Below are positions 39,383-50,455 of a stretch of DNA of 64,000 nt, piece by piece. Made by a program: the position numbers and the translations under genes. The stretch is taken from the NCBI RefSeq assembly GCF_010669125.1, contig NZ_CP048630.1, positions 3,344,001 to 3,408,000 on the forward strand, written 5' to 3'. The notes under the pieces are model-generated. The model was not told the origin of the DNA. It did no database searches and was given only the letters and a program-made list of their open reading frames with translations. Source of the DNA: Ancylobacter pratisalsi (lineage in GTDB: Bacteria > Pseudomonadota > Alphaproteobacteria > Rhizobiales > Xanthobacteraceae). Position 1 is the first letter of the stretch; each line of letters starts with the position of its first letter.

Positions 39383-39667
39383 ATGATTGTCTGTTCCTGT
39401 AATGTGATTTCGGATCGCCAGATCCGCGACGCGGTGAACGAGACTCAGCCGTCCGTGCGCACAGCCGGGCAGGTGTATCGTTGCCTGGGATGCAGCGCGC
39501 AATGTGGGCGCTGCGCCCGGATGATCCGCAAGCTGATCGACGACGTGAACGCGAGTGCCTGCGGCGCCTGTCCGCGCGAGTGCCCGGTGGCCGGGCACAG
39601 TCACAACCACAACCACAGCCATCCCCCCACGCACTTGCCGACCCACGCCGCGGTTCCGGCCGAATAG
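39383..39667 (+). CDS. bfd: bacterioferritin-associated ferredoxin with His/Cys-rich tail
   Basis: This [2Fe-2S] protein reduces the heme of bacterioferritin to release iron. Cys4 and Cys6 (VCSCN) and Cys41/Cys44 (QCGRC) match the four cluster ligands of Bfd. At 94 residues it is about 20-30 longer than usual. There are two more cysteines at 34 and 37, three at 60, 63 and 67, and seven histidines between 72 and 88 (HSHNHNHSH). The tail may bind metals. An ICE operator lies just upstream and bfr is 117 nt downstream. Confidence 0.9.
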   Translation: MIVCSCNVISDRQIRDAVNETQPSVRTAGQVYRCLGCSAQCGRCARMIRKLIDDVNASACGACPRECPVAGHSHNHNHSHPPTHLPTHAAVPAE

Positions 39668-39732
39668 TGTCGACTTTTCTGTGTGTCCGGCATCCATTGG
39701 ATAGCCGGCACAGGTCGCAAGCTTGCCTCTTT

Positions 39733-39749
39733 ATTGGAATTATTCTAAT
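39733..39749. promoter_or_regulatory. ICE-like palindrome upstream of bfr
   Basis: ATTGGAATTATTCTAAT differs from TTTAGAA-N3-TTCTAAA at three outer positions. It lies 36 nt before the bfr start, in the bfd-bfr gap, and suggests that bfr has its own Irr-controlled promoter. Confidence 0.55.
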
Positions 39750-39784
39750 TACGGTCGACACCAACAACAGGAGACGTCGCGGCC

Positions 39785-40261
39785 ATGAAGGGTGATGCCA
39801 AGGTCATTGAATACCTCAACCGCGGCCTGAGGTCTGAGCTTACCGCCATCAACCAGTACTGGCTGCATTTTCGCATGCTGGATGACTGGGGCTTCAAGAA
39901 GCTGTCCGTGAAGTGGCGGGCGGAATCGATCGAGGAGATGCAGCACGCCGACAAGTTCGTCGACCGCATCCTGTTCCTCGACGGGTTCCCGAACCTGCAG
40001 GTGCTGGATCCGCTGCGTATCGGCCAGGATGTGAAGGAAGTGATCGAGTGCGACCTCGCCGCCGAGATCGAGGCGCGCGCGCTGTATCAGGAAGCCGCGG
40101 CCTATTGCTCCGAGGTGAAGGACTATCCCAGCCGCGACCTCTTCAAGGAGCTGATGGCGGACGAGGAGGGGCACATCGACTTCCTCGAGACCCAGCTCGA
40201 ACTGATCGAGCGCCTCGGCGTGCAGCTCTATTCGCAGCACCATATTGGCGGCCTCGACTGA
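39785..40261 (+). CDS. bfr: bacterioferritin
   Basis: This is a 24-mer iron-storage subunit of 158 residues. All diiron ligands are in the textbook places: Glu18, Glu51, His54, Glu94, Glu127 and His130. The heme-binding Met52 is also present, so it is a heme-containing ferroxidase subunit and not a Dps or plain ferritin. The ATG at 39785 follows CAGGAGA. It forms an iron storage and release pair with bfd directly upstream. Confidence 0.97.
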   Translation: MKGDAKVIEYLNRGLRSELTAINQYWLHFRMLDDWGFKKLSVKWRAESIEEMQHADKFVDRILFLDGFPNLQVLDPLRIGQDVKEVIECDLAAEIEARALYQEAAAYCSEVKDYPSRDLFKELMADEEGHIDFLETQLELIERLGVQLYSQHHIGGLD

Positions 40262-40300
40262 GGCACAGCGGCCGCCGACAACATGCCGCGAGCAAGACGG

Positions 40301-40328
40301 GAGCCGGTCGTGAGACCGGCTCTTTTTT
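40301..40328 (+). terminator. intrinsic terminator after bfr
   Basis: GAGCCGGTC and GACCGGCTC form a 9-bp stem with a GTGA loop, followed by TTTTTT. It lies about 40 nt after the bfr stop and isolates the bfd-bfr unit from the iron transporter. Confidence 0.9.
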
Positions 40329-40351
40329 GTGGCCCGCGTTTCTAGTTTTTC

Positions 40352-40368
40352 ATTAGACGTATTCTAAG
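40352..40368. promoter_or_regulatory. ICE-like palindrome upstream of iron ABC transporter
   Basis: ATTAGACGTATTCTAAG contains TTAGA-N5-TCTAA, three positions from the full ICE consensus. It is about 115 nt upstream of the binding-protein gene, farther than the two bfd/bfr sites, as expected if Irr acts there as an activator or from an upstream promoter. It is weaker than the bfd site. Confidence 0.5.
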
Positions 40369-40482
40369 CTATTGATCTGACGCACCTTTTTATTGACGCA
40401 GGGTGATCTCCATCCTACCGCGACAGGCAGGGCACGAAAGTGGGCTCCTCACAACGGAGCCGCCGCTCGCAGGAGGAGCAAG

Positions 40483-41547
40483 ATGAACCACACGTCGATG
40501 ACACGCCGGTCCTTCAATGGATACGCTCAGCGCTTCGCGCTCGGCGGCCTGTTCGCCGCCAGCCTGGCGTTCGCACCGGCGCAGGCGCGCGCCGAGGAAG
40601 TGGTGAATGTCTACACCACCCGCGAGATCGGCCTCGCCAAGCCGCTGTTCGACGCCTTCACCGAGAAGACCGGTATCAAGGTGAACAGCATCTTCGTGAA
40701 GGATGGTCTTGCCGAACGCGTGAAGGCCGAGGGCGAGTCCTCGCCGGCCGATGTGCTGATGACCGTCGACATCGGCAATCTGCTCGATCTGGTCGACCAG
40801 GGCATCACCCAGCCGGTGCGCTCGGAAGTGCTGGAATCGGCCGTGCCGGCCAATCTGCGCGGCGAGGACGGAAGCTGGTACGCGCTCTCCATGCGCGCCC
40901 GCGTGGCCTATGTCTCCAAGGACCGGGTCAACATTTCCTCGCTGCACTATGAGGATCTCGCCAAGCCGGAGTGGAAGGGCAAGGTGTGCATCCGTTCGGG
41001 CAAGCATCCCTACAACACCGCGCTGATCGCGGCCTATATCGTCCACCATGGCGAGGCGGCCGCCGAGACGTGGCTGACCGGGGTGAAGGACAACCTTGCC
41101 CGCAAGGCCGCCGGCGGCGACCGCGAGAACGCCCGCGATATCCTCGCCGGCATCTGCGATCTTGGCATCGCCAATTCCTACTATGTGGGCCTGATGCGCT
41201 CCGGCAAGGGTGGCCCCGAGCAGGAGAAGTGGGCCGAGGCCATTCACGTCGTGCTGCCGACCTTCGAAAACGGCGGCACCAATGTGAACATCTCCGGCGC
41301 CTCGGTGGCGAAGAACGCACCGAACCCCGGCAACGCCGTGAAGCTGCTGGAGTACCTTGTCTCGCACGAGGCGCAGGATCTCTACGCCAAGTCGAATTTC
41401 GAATATCCGGTCGTCGCGGGCTCGCCGGTGGATCCGATCATCGCCGCCTTCGGACCTCTGAAGATCGACGACATCGACCTCGTCGCCATCGCCAAGGCGC
41501 GCAAGACCGCGACCGATCTGGTCGACAAGGTCGGCTTCGACAATTGA
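40483..41547 (+). CDS. ferric iron ABC transporter, periplasmic binding protein
   Basis: The product is 354 residues. The signal sequence contains a twin-arginine-like motif (TRRSFNGYA) and ends AQARAEE. The mature protein has the iron-binding FutA/FbpA pattern: VVNVYTTREIGLAKPLFDAF, ADVLMTVDIGNLLDL, ARVAYVSKD and LADICDLGIANSYYVG-like elements with candidate tyrosine ligands. The ATG at 40483 has a strong AGGAGGAG site. The permease gene follows after 94 nt. The ICE-like site upstream and the bfd-bfr neighbours support iron as substrate. Confidence 0.9.
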   Translation: MNHTSMTRRSFNGYAQRFALGGLFAASLAFAPAQARAEEVVNVYTTREIGLAKPLFDAFTEKTGIKVNSIFVKDGLAERVKAEGESSPADVLMTVDIGNLLDLVDQGITQPVRSEVLESAVPANLRGEDGSWYALSMRARVAYVSKDRVNISSLHYEDLAKPEWKGKVCIRSGKHPYNTALIAAYIVHHGEAAAETWLTGVKDNLARKAAGGDRENARDILAGICDLGIANSYYVGLMRSGKGGPEQEKWAEAIHVVLPTFENGGTNVNISGASVAKNAPNPGNAVKLLEYLVSHEAQDLYAKSNFEYPVVAGSPVDPIIAAFGPLKIDDIDLVAIAKARKTATDLVDKVGFDN

Positions 41548-41641
41548 CACTGAGGCGGAGCGCCTCCACCAACATCGCCGCGCGGCCGGTTGCCGCGCGG
41601 ATCGGTGTGCAAGAGGTCCGGCGCCGCGAGAGGTGCCGGCC

Positions 41642-43303
41642 GTGACGGTGGCAGGCGTGGCGACTTCGGAGGGAACAGGCGGCGGGCGCGCGCTGCGCGG
41701 CGCAGCCGTCATGGTCGTTTGCGTGGTGATGCTTCCGCTCGCCGCGCTGATCTGGACCGCCGCGAAGGGCTCCGGCGACCTGTGGCCCCACCTCGTCCGC
41801 AACGTGGTGCCGCACGCGCTGACCGAGACCGTCCTGCTGTCGCTGGGCGTCGGCGTGCTGGCGGGTGTCATCGGTACCGGCACCGCGTGGCTGGTGGCGG
41901 TGTGCCGCTTTCCCGGACGCGGCATCTTCGAGTGGGCGCTGCTGCTGCCGCTCGCCATTCCCACCTATATCCAGGCCTTCGTCTATGTCGATGCGGTCCA
42001 TCCGCTGGGTCCGATCCCGACGCTGATCCGCTCGCTGCTCGGCATGACCAGCCCGCGCGATCTCTGGCTGCCGGAGGTGCGCAACCTGCCGGGCTGCATC
42101 GTGCTGCTGGGGCTGGTGCTCTACCCTTACGTCTACCTCGCGGCGCGCGCCGCCTTTCTGGTCCAGACCGCGTCCGTGCTCGATGCCGCGCGCACGCTCG
42201 GGGTGGGGGCGGGCGAGGCGTTCTTCCGCATCGCGCTGCCGTTGGCGCGACCGGCCATCGTGGTCGGCGTGACGCTGGCGCTGATGGAGACGGTGAACGA
42301 TGTCGGCGCCTCCGAATTCCTGGGCGTGCAGACGCTGACGCTGTCGATCTATTCGACCTGGCTCAACCGCTCCAGCCTGCCGGGCGCGGCGCAGATCGCG
42401 CTGTTCATGCTGGCGATCATGTTCGCGCTGGTGCTCGTCGAACGCTGGGGGCGGCGTCATCTCAACGCGTCGGCCATCGGCGCGCGCTCCCATTCGCCGG
42501 TGCGGCGGGCGCTCGGGCGCGGGCAGGCGGGGCTGGCGATCACGGCCTGCCTCATCCCGGTGCTGCTGGGCTTTGTTCTGCCCGCCGGCCATCTCGTGCA
42601 CACGGCCTGGCTGCGCTGGCAGTTTCACGGCATCCCCGAGAACATCTGGCAGGAAGCGGCCAATACCGCGCTGCTGGCGGGTCTTGGTACGCTCACCGCT
42701 GTCGGCGGCGGGCTGGTGATCGCGGTGGCGCTGCGTACCAACGCGTTGCGCTCCGGGCTGGTGCCGCGCCTTGCGAGCCTGGGCTACGCCGTGCCCGGCA
42801 CGGTGCTCGCCGTCGGCCTGCTGGTGCCGCTGGCCGCGTTCGACAACGCGGTCTCGGCGCTGAGCGCGCAGCTGACGGGCGTGCCGACCGGGCTGCTGCT
42901 TTCCGGCTCGGGGGTGGCGCTGGTGCTGGCCTATGTCATCCGCTTCCTTGCCATACCGGTCGGCGGGCTGGAGGCCGGCTTTGGCCGGATCAGCGGTACG
43001 CTCGACATGGCGGCGCGGAGCCTGGGCGAGAAGCCCGGCGGCGTGGTGCGGCGCATCCACCTGCCGCTGCTGCGGCCCGCGCTCGGCACGGCGGCGCTGC
43101 TGGTGTTCGTGGACTGCATGAAGGAGCTGCCGGCGACGCTGATGCTGCGGCCGCTGAACTTCGAGACGCTGGCCAGCCACGTCTACGGCGAGGCCGCCCG
43201 CGGCACCTATGAGGACGGCGCGCTCGCCGCCCTGCTGATCGTGCTGGTCGGGCTGGCGCCGGTGATCCTGCTGGCGCGGCTGAGCCGGCCGCGCCAGGAC
43301 TGA
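41642..43303 (+). CDS. ferric iron ABC transporter permease (fused, FbpB-like)
   Basis: This is a large inner-membrane permease of about 553 residues made of two permease modules in tandem, with around 12 helices. Each half has an EAA loop: AARTLGVGAGEAFFRIALPLARP near 187 and AARSLGEKPGGVVRRIHLPLLRP near 460. This is typical of Fe3+ (FbpB/SfuB) transporters. The GTG at 41642 with AGAGG eight nt upstream was chosen; a GTG at 41633 is also possible. No ATPase gene follows: the next gene is convergent 23 nt away. Confidence 0.9.
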   Translation: MTVAGVATSEGTGGGRALRGAAVMVVCVVMLPLAALIWTAAKGSGDLWPHLVRNVVPHALTETVLLSLGVGVLAGVIGTGTAWLVAVCRFPGRGIFEWALLLPLAIPTYIQAFVYVDAVHPLGPIPTLIRSLLGMTSPRDLWLPEVRNLPGCIVLLGLVLYPYVYLAARAAFLVQTASVLDAARTLGVGAGEAFFRIALPLARPAIVVGVTLALMETVNDVGASEFLGVQTLTLSIYSTWLNRSSLPGAAQIALFMLAIMFALVLVERWGRRHLNASAIGARSHSPVRRALGRGQAGLAITACLIPVLLGFVLPAGHLVHTAWLRWQFHGIPENIWQEAANTALLAGLGTLTAVGGGLVIAVALRTNALRSGLVPRLASLGYAVPGTVLAVGLLVPLAAFDNAVSALSAQLTGVPTGLLLSGSGVALVLAYVIRFLAIPVGGLEAGFGRISGTLDMAARSLGEKPGGVVRRIHLPLLRPALGTAALLVFVDCMKELPATLMLRPLNFETLASHVYGEAARGTYEDGALAALLIVLVGLAPVILLARLSRPRQD

Positions 43304-43326
43304 GCAGAGCCCGCGTTGGGCGGCGG

Positions 43327-45294
<1,968 letters not shown>

Positions 45295-45523
45295 TGGTTG
45301 CTCCATGCGTGGCGGGCCGGCGAATTCTTGCGTTGCTCGACCTTTGTCAGGATGCAATTCATAGCGCTGGGCTCGGCGTCTGTCAGGCCATCAAACAGAC
45401 ACAGACACACAAGATGTTGCGGCGTTCGCGGGTTGGCAGCCGTCGCCGTGCCGCGGGTCTGCGCTTGCGCGCTTCCGCCCCGGTGCTGTACGCGGACTAC
45501 CAGGGGACGCTACCGATCCATTG

Positions 45524-47338
45524 ATGAAGAAACTTATTCCCATCCTGCTGCTGCCCGTGGCGCTCGTGATCGCCGCAGCCGCTCTCGCGCCGAAGCTGGC
45601 ATCGGAGGCGCGCCTGCGCACCGAAGCCGTGGCGGCGTTGCGCGCGGCGACCGGCCAGGAGCCGCGCATTGCCGGGCCGGTCAGCTTTTCCGTGCTGCCC
45701 TGGCCGGCGATCACGGTCGAGGAACTGACGGTTGGCAATGGAGAGACGGAGCTTGTCGTTCCCCAGGTGCGCGTCGTGCTCGGGCTTCTGCCGCTGCTGA
45801 CGGGACAGGCGCGCGCCGATTCGATCGAGCTGCTCTCGCCCGAACTCACCGTGATCAGCAAGGAAGCCAATCTCGACAGCCTCGCCGTGCTGCTGGCCAG
45901 CGTGGGTACCCGCCGCGTCGACGCGCAGATCGAGGTCACGGACGGGCAGCTTCTGGCCCGGCATGGCGCGGTGAGCGAGGTGCTGGTGCCGCGAGCGGAC
46001 CTGCACCTTTCCTGGCGTGGCATGAAGGACGTGTCGGTGCGGGGAAATCTTACCTGGCAGGGTGAGCCGCTCAACATAGACTTCTCGGTTTCCGAGCTCG
46101 CCCGCCTCGCCACGGGCGACGCTTCGCCGATCCGGCTGGTGGCCTCGGGACCGCCGGCCGAGTTTTCGTTCGACGGCTCGGTCAAGCTGGCCGGCGGACC
46201 GGTGGCGGAGGGCACGCTTTCCGCCTCGTCCGACCAGCTGCGCGATACGCTGGAGTGGCTTGGACTGGAGGCGCCCACCGAGCGCGGCTTCGGCGCCTTC
46301 GCGCTGCGCGGGCAGGCGCTGATGTCGGATCAGGGCGCGGCGTTGAGCAGTGCGCGGCTGGAACTCGACGGCAATGTGAGCGAGGGCGGTTTCAATGTGC
46401 GGCTGGAGGGCGGGCGCACCATCGTGCAGGGCTCGCTGGCGAGCGATTCGGTTGACCTGTCGCCCTATGGCGAGCTGACCGTCTTCGATCCGGCCGGTAT
46501 TGCCTGGAGCGAGGAGCCGATCGATCTCGGCCGCCTGGCGCGTCTGGATCTCGACCTGCGGATCTCGGCGACGCAGGTGCGCGCGGGGAACGCCCGGTTC
46601 CAGCGCATGGCGGCGAGCGCGGTGCTAAAATCCGGCAAGCTCTCCCTCGCCATTGGCGAGGCCGAGGCCTGGGAAGGCCTGTTTCGCGCCGCCATTCATG
46701 TCGCGCCGGGTCCTGACGGGAGCGGCGCGGATGCCCGCGTCGATCTCGCCGGCGAGGATGTGGCACTGGCCAAGGCCTTCGGCGACCTGTTCGGTTCGCA
46801 GCGGCTGGAAGGCAAGGGAACGTTCCACCTCACCGCCGGCGGCGCGGGCAACAGCGTCGCCGAAATCGTGACCGGCCTGAACGGGACCTTCACTCTCGCG
46901 GGCCAGAACGGCGCGCTGGTGGGGATGGATGTGGGGCGCATTCTGGCGCGTCTGGAGCAGCGGCCGCTGTCGGGCGTGGGCGACCTGCGTGGCGGGCGTA
47001 CGCCGTTCGACACCGTCGATCTGTCGGCGACGATCGATGGCGGCATCGCCCGGATCGAGAAATTCGACGTCGAGAGCACGAAACTGCGCATCACCATGGG
47101 CGGCGAGTGCTCGATCGCGAAGCGGGATCTCGATCTGAGCGGGCAGGCGACGCTGATCGATTCCAAGAACCCGCTGGCAAAGGTGGCCGCCTTCGAGCTG
47201 CCTTTCATCGTACGCGGCGATTGGGAACGGCCGGCGGTGCTGCCCGACGCCCAGGCGCTGATCCGCCGCTCCGGCGCGGCGCGCGCCCTGTTCGGCGACA
47301 AGCTGGACGCCATGGGCATCGCCGGCTCGGCTCCCTAG
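45524..47338 (+). CDS. AsmA family protein
   Basis: The product is about 604 residues. A signal-anchor helix (residues 2-22, KKLIPILLLPVALVIAAAAL) is followed by a long beta-rich periplasmic part with the AsmA start pattern (RIAGPVSFSVLPWPAITVEELTV). The C-terminal AsmA domain has LNGTFTLAGQNGALVGMDVGRI and ends before a short tail. AsmA-like proteins are thought to affect outer-membrane assembly and lipid transfer between membranes. The ATG at 45524 is preferred to the TTG just before it. It stands alone, convergent with the histidine kinase gene. Confidence 0.87.
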   Translation: MKKLIPILLLPVALVIAAAALAPKLASEARLRTEAVAALRAATGQEPRIAGPVSFSVLPWPAITVEELTVGNGETELVVPQVRVVLGLLPLLTGQARADSIELLSPELTVISKEANLDSLAVLLASVGTRRVDAQIEVTDGQLLARHGAVSEVLVPRADLHLSWRGMKDVSVRGNLTWQGEPLNIDFSVSELARLATGDASPIRLVASGPPAEFSFDGSVKLAGGPVAEGTLSASSDQLRDTLEWLGLEAPTERGFGAFALRGQALMSDQGAALSSARLELDGNVSEGGFNVRLEGGRTIVQGSLASDSVDLSPYGELTVFDPAGIAWSEEPIDLGRLARLDLDLRISATQVRAGNARFQRMAASAVLKSGKLSLAIGEAEAWEGLFRAAIHVAPGPDGSGADARVDLAGEDVALAKAFGDLFGSQRLEGKGTFHLTAGGAGNSVAEIVTGLNGTFTLAGQNGALVGMDVGRILARLEQRPLSGVGDLRGGRTPFDTVDLSATIDGGIARIEKFDVESTKLRITMGGECSIAKRDLDLSGQATLIDSKNPLAKVAAFELPFIVRGDWERPAVLPDAQALIRRSGAARALFGDKLDAMGIAGSAP

Positions 47339-47372
47339 TCCGGCGGCAAGACGCTACTTACCAGGACGCTAC

Positions 47373-50198
47373 TTACGACGCGAGCACCCGGGTCGAGGGG
47401 AAGGTGATCTCGACGATGGTGCCGACATCCACGGCGCTGCGGATGTTGAAGCTGGCGCGGTTGGCTTCCGCCAGCGCCTTGGTCAGCGGCAGGCCGAGGC
47501 CGGTGCCGCCCGAACCCGAGCGCCCCGACGTGGCGAGCTGGCGGAATGGTTCCATCGCGATGGACACGTCGGTTTCCGACATGCCCACGCCGGTGTCGCG
47601 CACGCGCAGCACCACTTCGCTGTTCTCGGTGAGCGCGGTGGACAGGATGACCTGCCCGCCGGGACGGGTGAACTTGACCGAGTTCGACACCAGATTGAGC
47701 ACGATCTGCCGGATGGAACGGGCGTCGGCGACGATCTGGGGCAGGTCGGAGGCCAGCGAGGAGCGGATGATGATCCGTTCGCGATTGGCCTGCGGCTGCA
47801 TGATCCCCATGCACTGCTGCACGATCTCGTTGAGCGGCACGCTGGTGAACTGCAGTTCCAGCTTGCCGGCCTCGATCTTCGACAGGTCGAGCAGGTCGTT
47901 GATCAGCGAAATGAGGTGCCCGCCCGAGGCATGGATGTCGCGCAGATAGTCGCGGTAGCGCTGGTTCTCGATCGGGCCGAAACGCTCTTCCATCATCACT
48001 TCCGAGAAGCCGATGATGGCGTTGAGCGGGGTGCGGATCTCGTGGCTGATCTTGGCCAGGAAGTCGGACTTGGCGAGATTGGCGCGCTCGGCGAGCTGCT
48101 TGGCCTCGGTGAGTTCTTCCTCGGCGCGCTTCCACTGGGTGATGTCGCGCAGCACCGCGCAGAATTTCGTCGCGTCCTCGCCGATCCGCCCGACCGTCAT
48201 GAACAGCGGAATGAGCCCGCCCTCGCGGACCCGGCCGATGACCTCGCGTCCGTCATTGAGCACGCTCGCCACGCCATTCGAGGCCAGTCCGTCGAGATAG
48301 TCGATGGCGGCCTGATGGCTTTCCGGGGCGAACAGCAGGGTGAAGGCCTCGCCCTTCACCTCGCCGGCCTCGAAGCCGAACAGCGCCTCGGCGGGGTGGT
48401 TCATCGACAGGATGGTGCCGGCGGTGTCGATCAGCACCACGCCGTCGGTCGCGGTATCGAGAATGGCGCGCAGTTCGCGCTCGGAGTTCTCGGCGCTGCG
48501 CAGGGCAAGCTCGGCCTGGCGCAGGCGCTCATCCGCAATGCCCTCGATCCGGTGCAGCACATAGAGCATGGCCGTCCCGCCCTCCCAGGGCGTGGAGATC
48601 AGCCGGGCCTCGACGGGGATCGCGCCTCCGCGCGCGGTGAGCAGCGTCAGCGCGCCGGCTTCCGGTCCCCTGCGCTCTTCCGAACTGCCGAACAGCCCGG
48701 CGAGCCCGCCGGCGGCTTCAAGCGCGGCGAGATCCTGATGACCGGTCCAGTCCAGCAGCGCGCGGTTGGCGTAGAGCATGCGGTCGCCCCGGAACGCCAG
48801 CATAGCGAGCGGGAGCCGGTCGAGCACCGGTCGCTCGCCATCCGCCAGGACCCGGCGCAGGCCATCGGGCTCGGTCGGGGCGGTGACGGACGGCGCGGGC
48901 TCGGCCGGGAGTGGATGTGTCGGGGCGGGTGTGGCGCGGCCGGAGGCGGAGCGGATGTCGATGGGTGCCGATGTGTCGGGCGCGGTGGTGTCGGGCCGCG
49001 GCCCGTCTTCGCCCGACGTGGAGGGCTCACCGAGAAAGTCGGGTGCGTCGTCGTCGCCTTCGAGGCGGGCTCCGAGCGCCCGTGCGATTTCGCGGAAGGC
49101 ATTGCGCTCGCCGGTCGACAGCCCTTCCCAGGAGGCGCGAATGGTTGCGGGGCGCGGCGCGGGCGGCTCGGCGTGGAGCTGCACCACATTGGGCGCCTTT
49201 GGCGGCGTGGGGGGCACGACGGGCGGGGCTGCCGGCGCCGGCGTGTCCTGTCCGGGCAGCCCGTGGGGGGCTTCGGTGGCGGGAGCAACAGGCGCTGCGG
49301 GAGGCACGGGCCCGGCAATGGGGGGCTGCGCGACAGGGGGCGTGGGCGCGGCGAAGGGAGTTGCGGCAATGGGCGGCGGCGCGGGTGGCGCCGGCTCGGC
49401 AGGGGTGATCATGGGCGGGGGGGTATAGAGCGGCGGAGTAGGCGGCGCGGCGCGGCGGCCCCGGACGATGCCGAAGCCACGCATGCCATCGCCCCGGATG
49501 GGAGCGCCGCCGAGTTCGATATCCAGCGCGTCGCCGCGTGCGGTGGGCAGCACGATGGGCAGATGATTGAAGCTCAGGCCCTGAAGAACAGCGTGGTGCG
49601 CACCCGGAGCGCCCAGGGCCTGAAAGTCGCGACCCGCGATGGTCTCCACTGGCTGGTCGAGCGCGGCCGCCAGACGCGGATCGATATGGTTGAGGCGCGC
49701 GTCCGGTCCGGTCCGCCAGGTGAAGCGTTGCGGCAGAGAGGGGGCGGCGGCCGCTTCGGGCGTGGCGTTGGCGGGCTGCGGCGCCGGGGCCGGCTCGGCC
49801 TCGCCTATGGCGCCGATACGCTCCCCCGCGACCAGCAGAGCGGCCTTCGCCGGTCCGGCGGTCAGCAGCGTGCAGGCGAAGACGACGGGCGTCAGCCGGC
49901 CGGGAAGACGCAGCCGCTCAAGCCGCGCCGGGCGATCGGCCCTCAGCATCGGCAGGATGCGGACCAGCGTCGCGGCCAGTTCCGCGGCAACCGCCGCTGT
50001 TTCCAGCAGCGCACGACCGCCCGCATTGGCCGCCAGAAGCGTGCCATTCGGGCGCAGCAGAACCGCAGGCATAGCTCCGCCGAGCGCCGTCTGTGCGCGC
50101 GTGCAAAGCTCAGCCTCCGCGTGTGCCTGCTGCATGGTATGTTCGTCCCCGGAAGCACTCGTGCCGGGCGGAAGGCCTTTCGGCGATATTCCTTCCAT
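47373..50198 (-). CDS. PAS sensor histidine kinase, PleC/DivJ-like (PdhS type)
   Basis: This is a soluble kinase of about 941 residues. Weakly conserved sensor modules occupy the N terminus (about 15-230). A long Pro/Ala-rich linker (about 235-430) follows, then two PAS domains (about 450-690). The HisKA phosphoacceptor is SHEIRTPLNAI (His near 717), and the ATPase has NLVSNSVKF, RVRDTGVGM and GTGLGLPLT. The HisKA stretch with FSEVMMEERFGPI and YLRDIHASGGHL is typical of the PleC/DivJ/PdhS kinases that act on DivK and asymmetric division in alphaproteobacteria. There is no membrane segment. An internal ATG at 50135 is an alternative start. Confidence 0.87.
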   Translation of the reverse strand: MEGISPKGLPPGTSASGDEHTMQQAHAEAELCTRAQTALGGAMPAVLLRPNGTLLAANAGGRALLETAAVAAELAATLVRILPMLRADRPARLERLRLPGRLTPVVFACTLLTAGPAKAALLVAGERIGAIGEAEPAPAPQPANATPEAAAAPSLPQRFTWRTGPDARLNHIDPRLAAALDQPVETIAGRDFQALGAPGAHHAVLQGLSFNHLPIVLPTARGDALDIELGGAPIRGDGMRGFGIVRGRRAAPPTPPLYTPPPMITPAEPAPPAPPPIAATPFAAPTPPVAQPPIAGPVPPAAPVAPATEAPHGLPGQDTPAPAAPPVVPPTPPKAPNVVQLHAEPPAPRPATIRASWEGLSTGERNAFREIARALGARLEGDDDAPDFLGEPSTSGEDGPRPDTTAPDTSAPIDIRSASGRATPAPTHPLPAEPAPSVTAPTEPDGLRRVLADGERPVLDRLPLAMLAFRGDRMLYANRALLDWTGHQDLAALEAAGGLAGLFGSSEERRGPEAGALTLLTARGGAIPVEARLISTPWEGGTAMLYVLHRIEGIADERLRQAELALRSAENSERELRAILDTATDGVVLIDTAGTILSMNHPAEALFGFEAGEVKGEAFTLLFAPESHQAAIDYLDGLASNGVASVLNDGREVIGRVREGGLIPLFMTVGRIGEDATKFCAVLRDITQWKRAEEELTEAKQLAERANLAKSDFLAKISHEIRTPLNAIIGFSEVMMEERFGPIENQRYRDYLRDIHASGGHLISLINDLLDLSKIEAGKLELQFTSVPLNEIVQQCMGIMQPQANRERIIIRSSLASDLPQIVADARSIRQIVLNLVSNSVKFTRPGGQVILSTALTENSEVVLRVRDTGVGMSETDVSIAMEPFRQLATSGRSGSGGTGLGLPLTKALAEANRASFNIRSAVDVGTIVEITFPSTRVLAS

Positions 50199-50455
50199 CC
50201 GGCACCCGCACTACCTTAATGTCCACTGTGCCCTTGCGCCATGTCGGCGGGGGTGCGTCATCACGGCTTCGCAGTTTCAGGTTAACCGGTGACCACTGAA
50301 GCCGGTTAATCACTTGCAACCATGGAGCCGTCGCGGGCCAGCGATTTCTGTTGCGTTGCGGCGCGTTTATAATACTTTCGTCGTAGGCATCTGCGCCAAT
50401 GGAGTATGCCGGACGACTGGCGTTAGGATGAAACGTCGACAGCGGAGGTGTGCCC

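Noticed and set aside
41438..43180. 580-codon open frame antisense to the iron permease
   Set aside because: Gln/Arg/His-rich low-complexity sequence opposite a clear permease gene.
47350..47376. 12-bp direct repeat GACGCTACTTAC in the AsmA-kinase gap
   Set aside because: Two short copies only, partly at the 3' end of the kinase gene; no sign of function or mobility.
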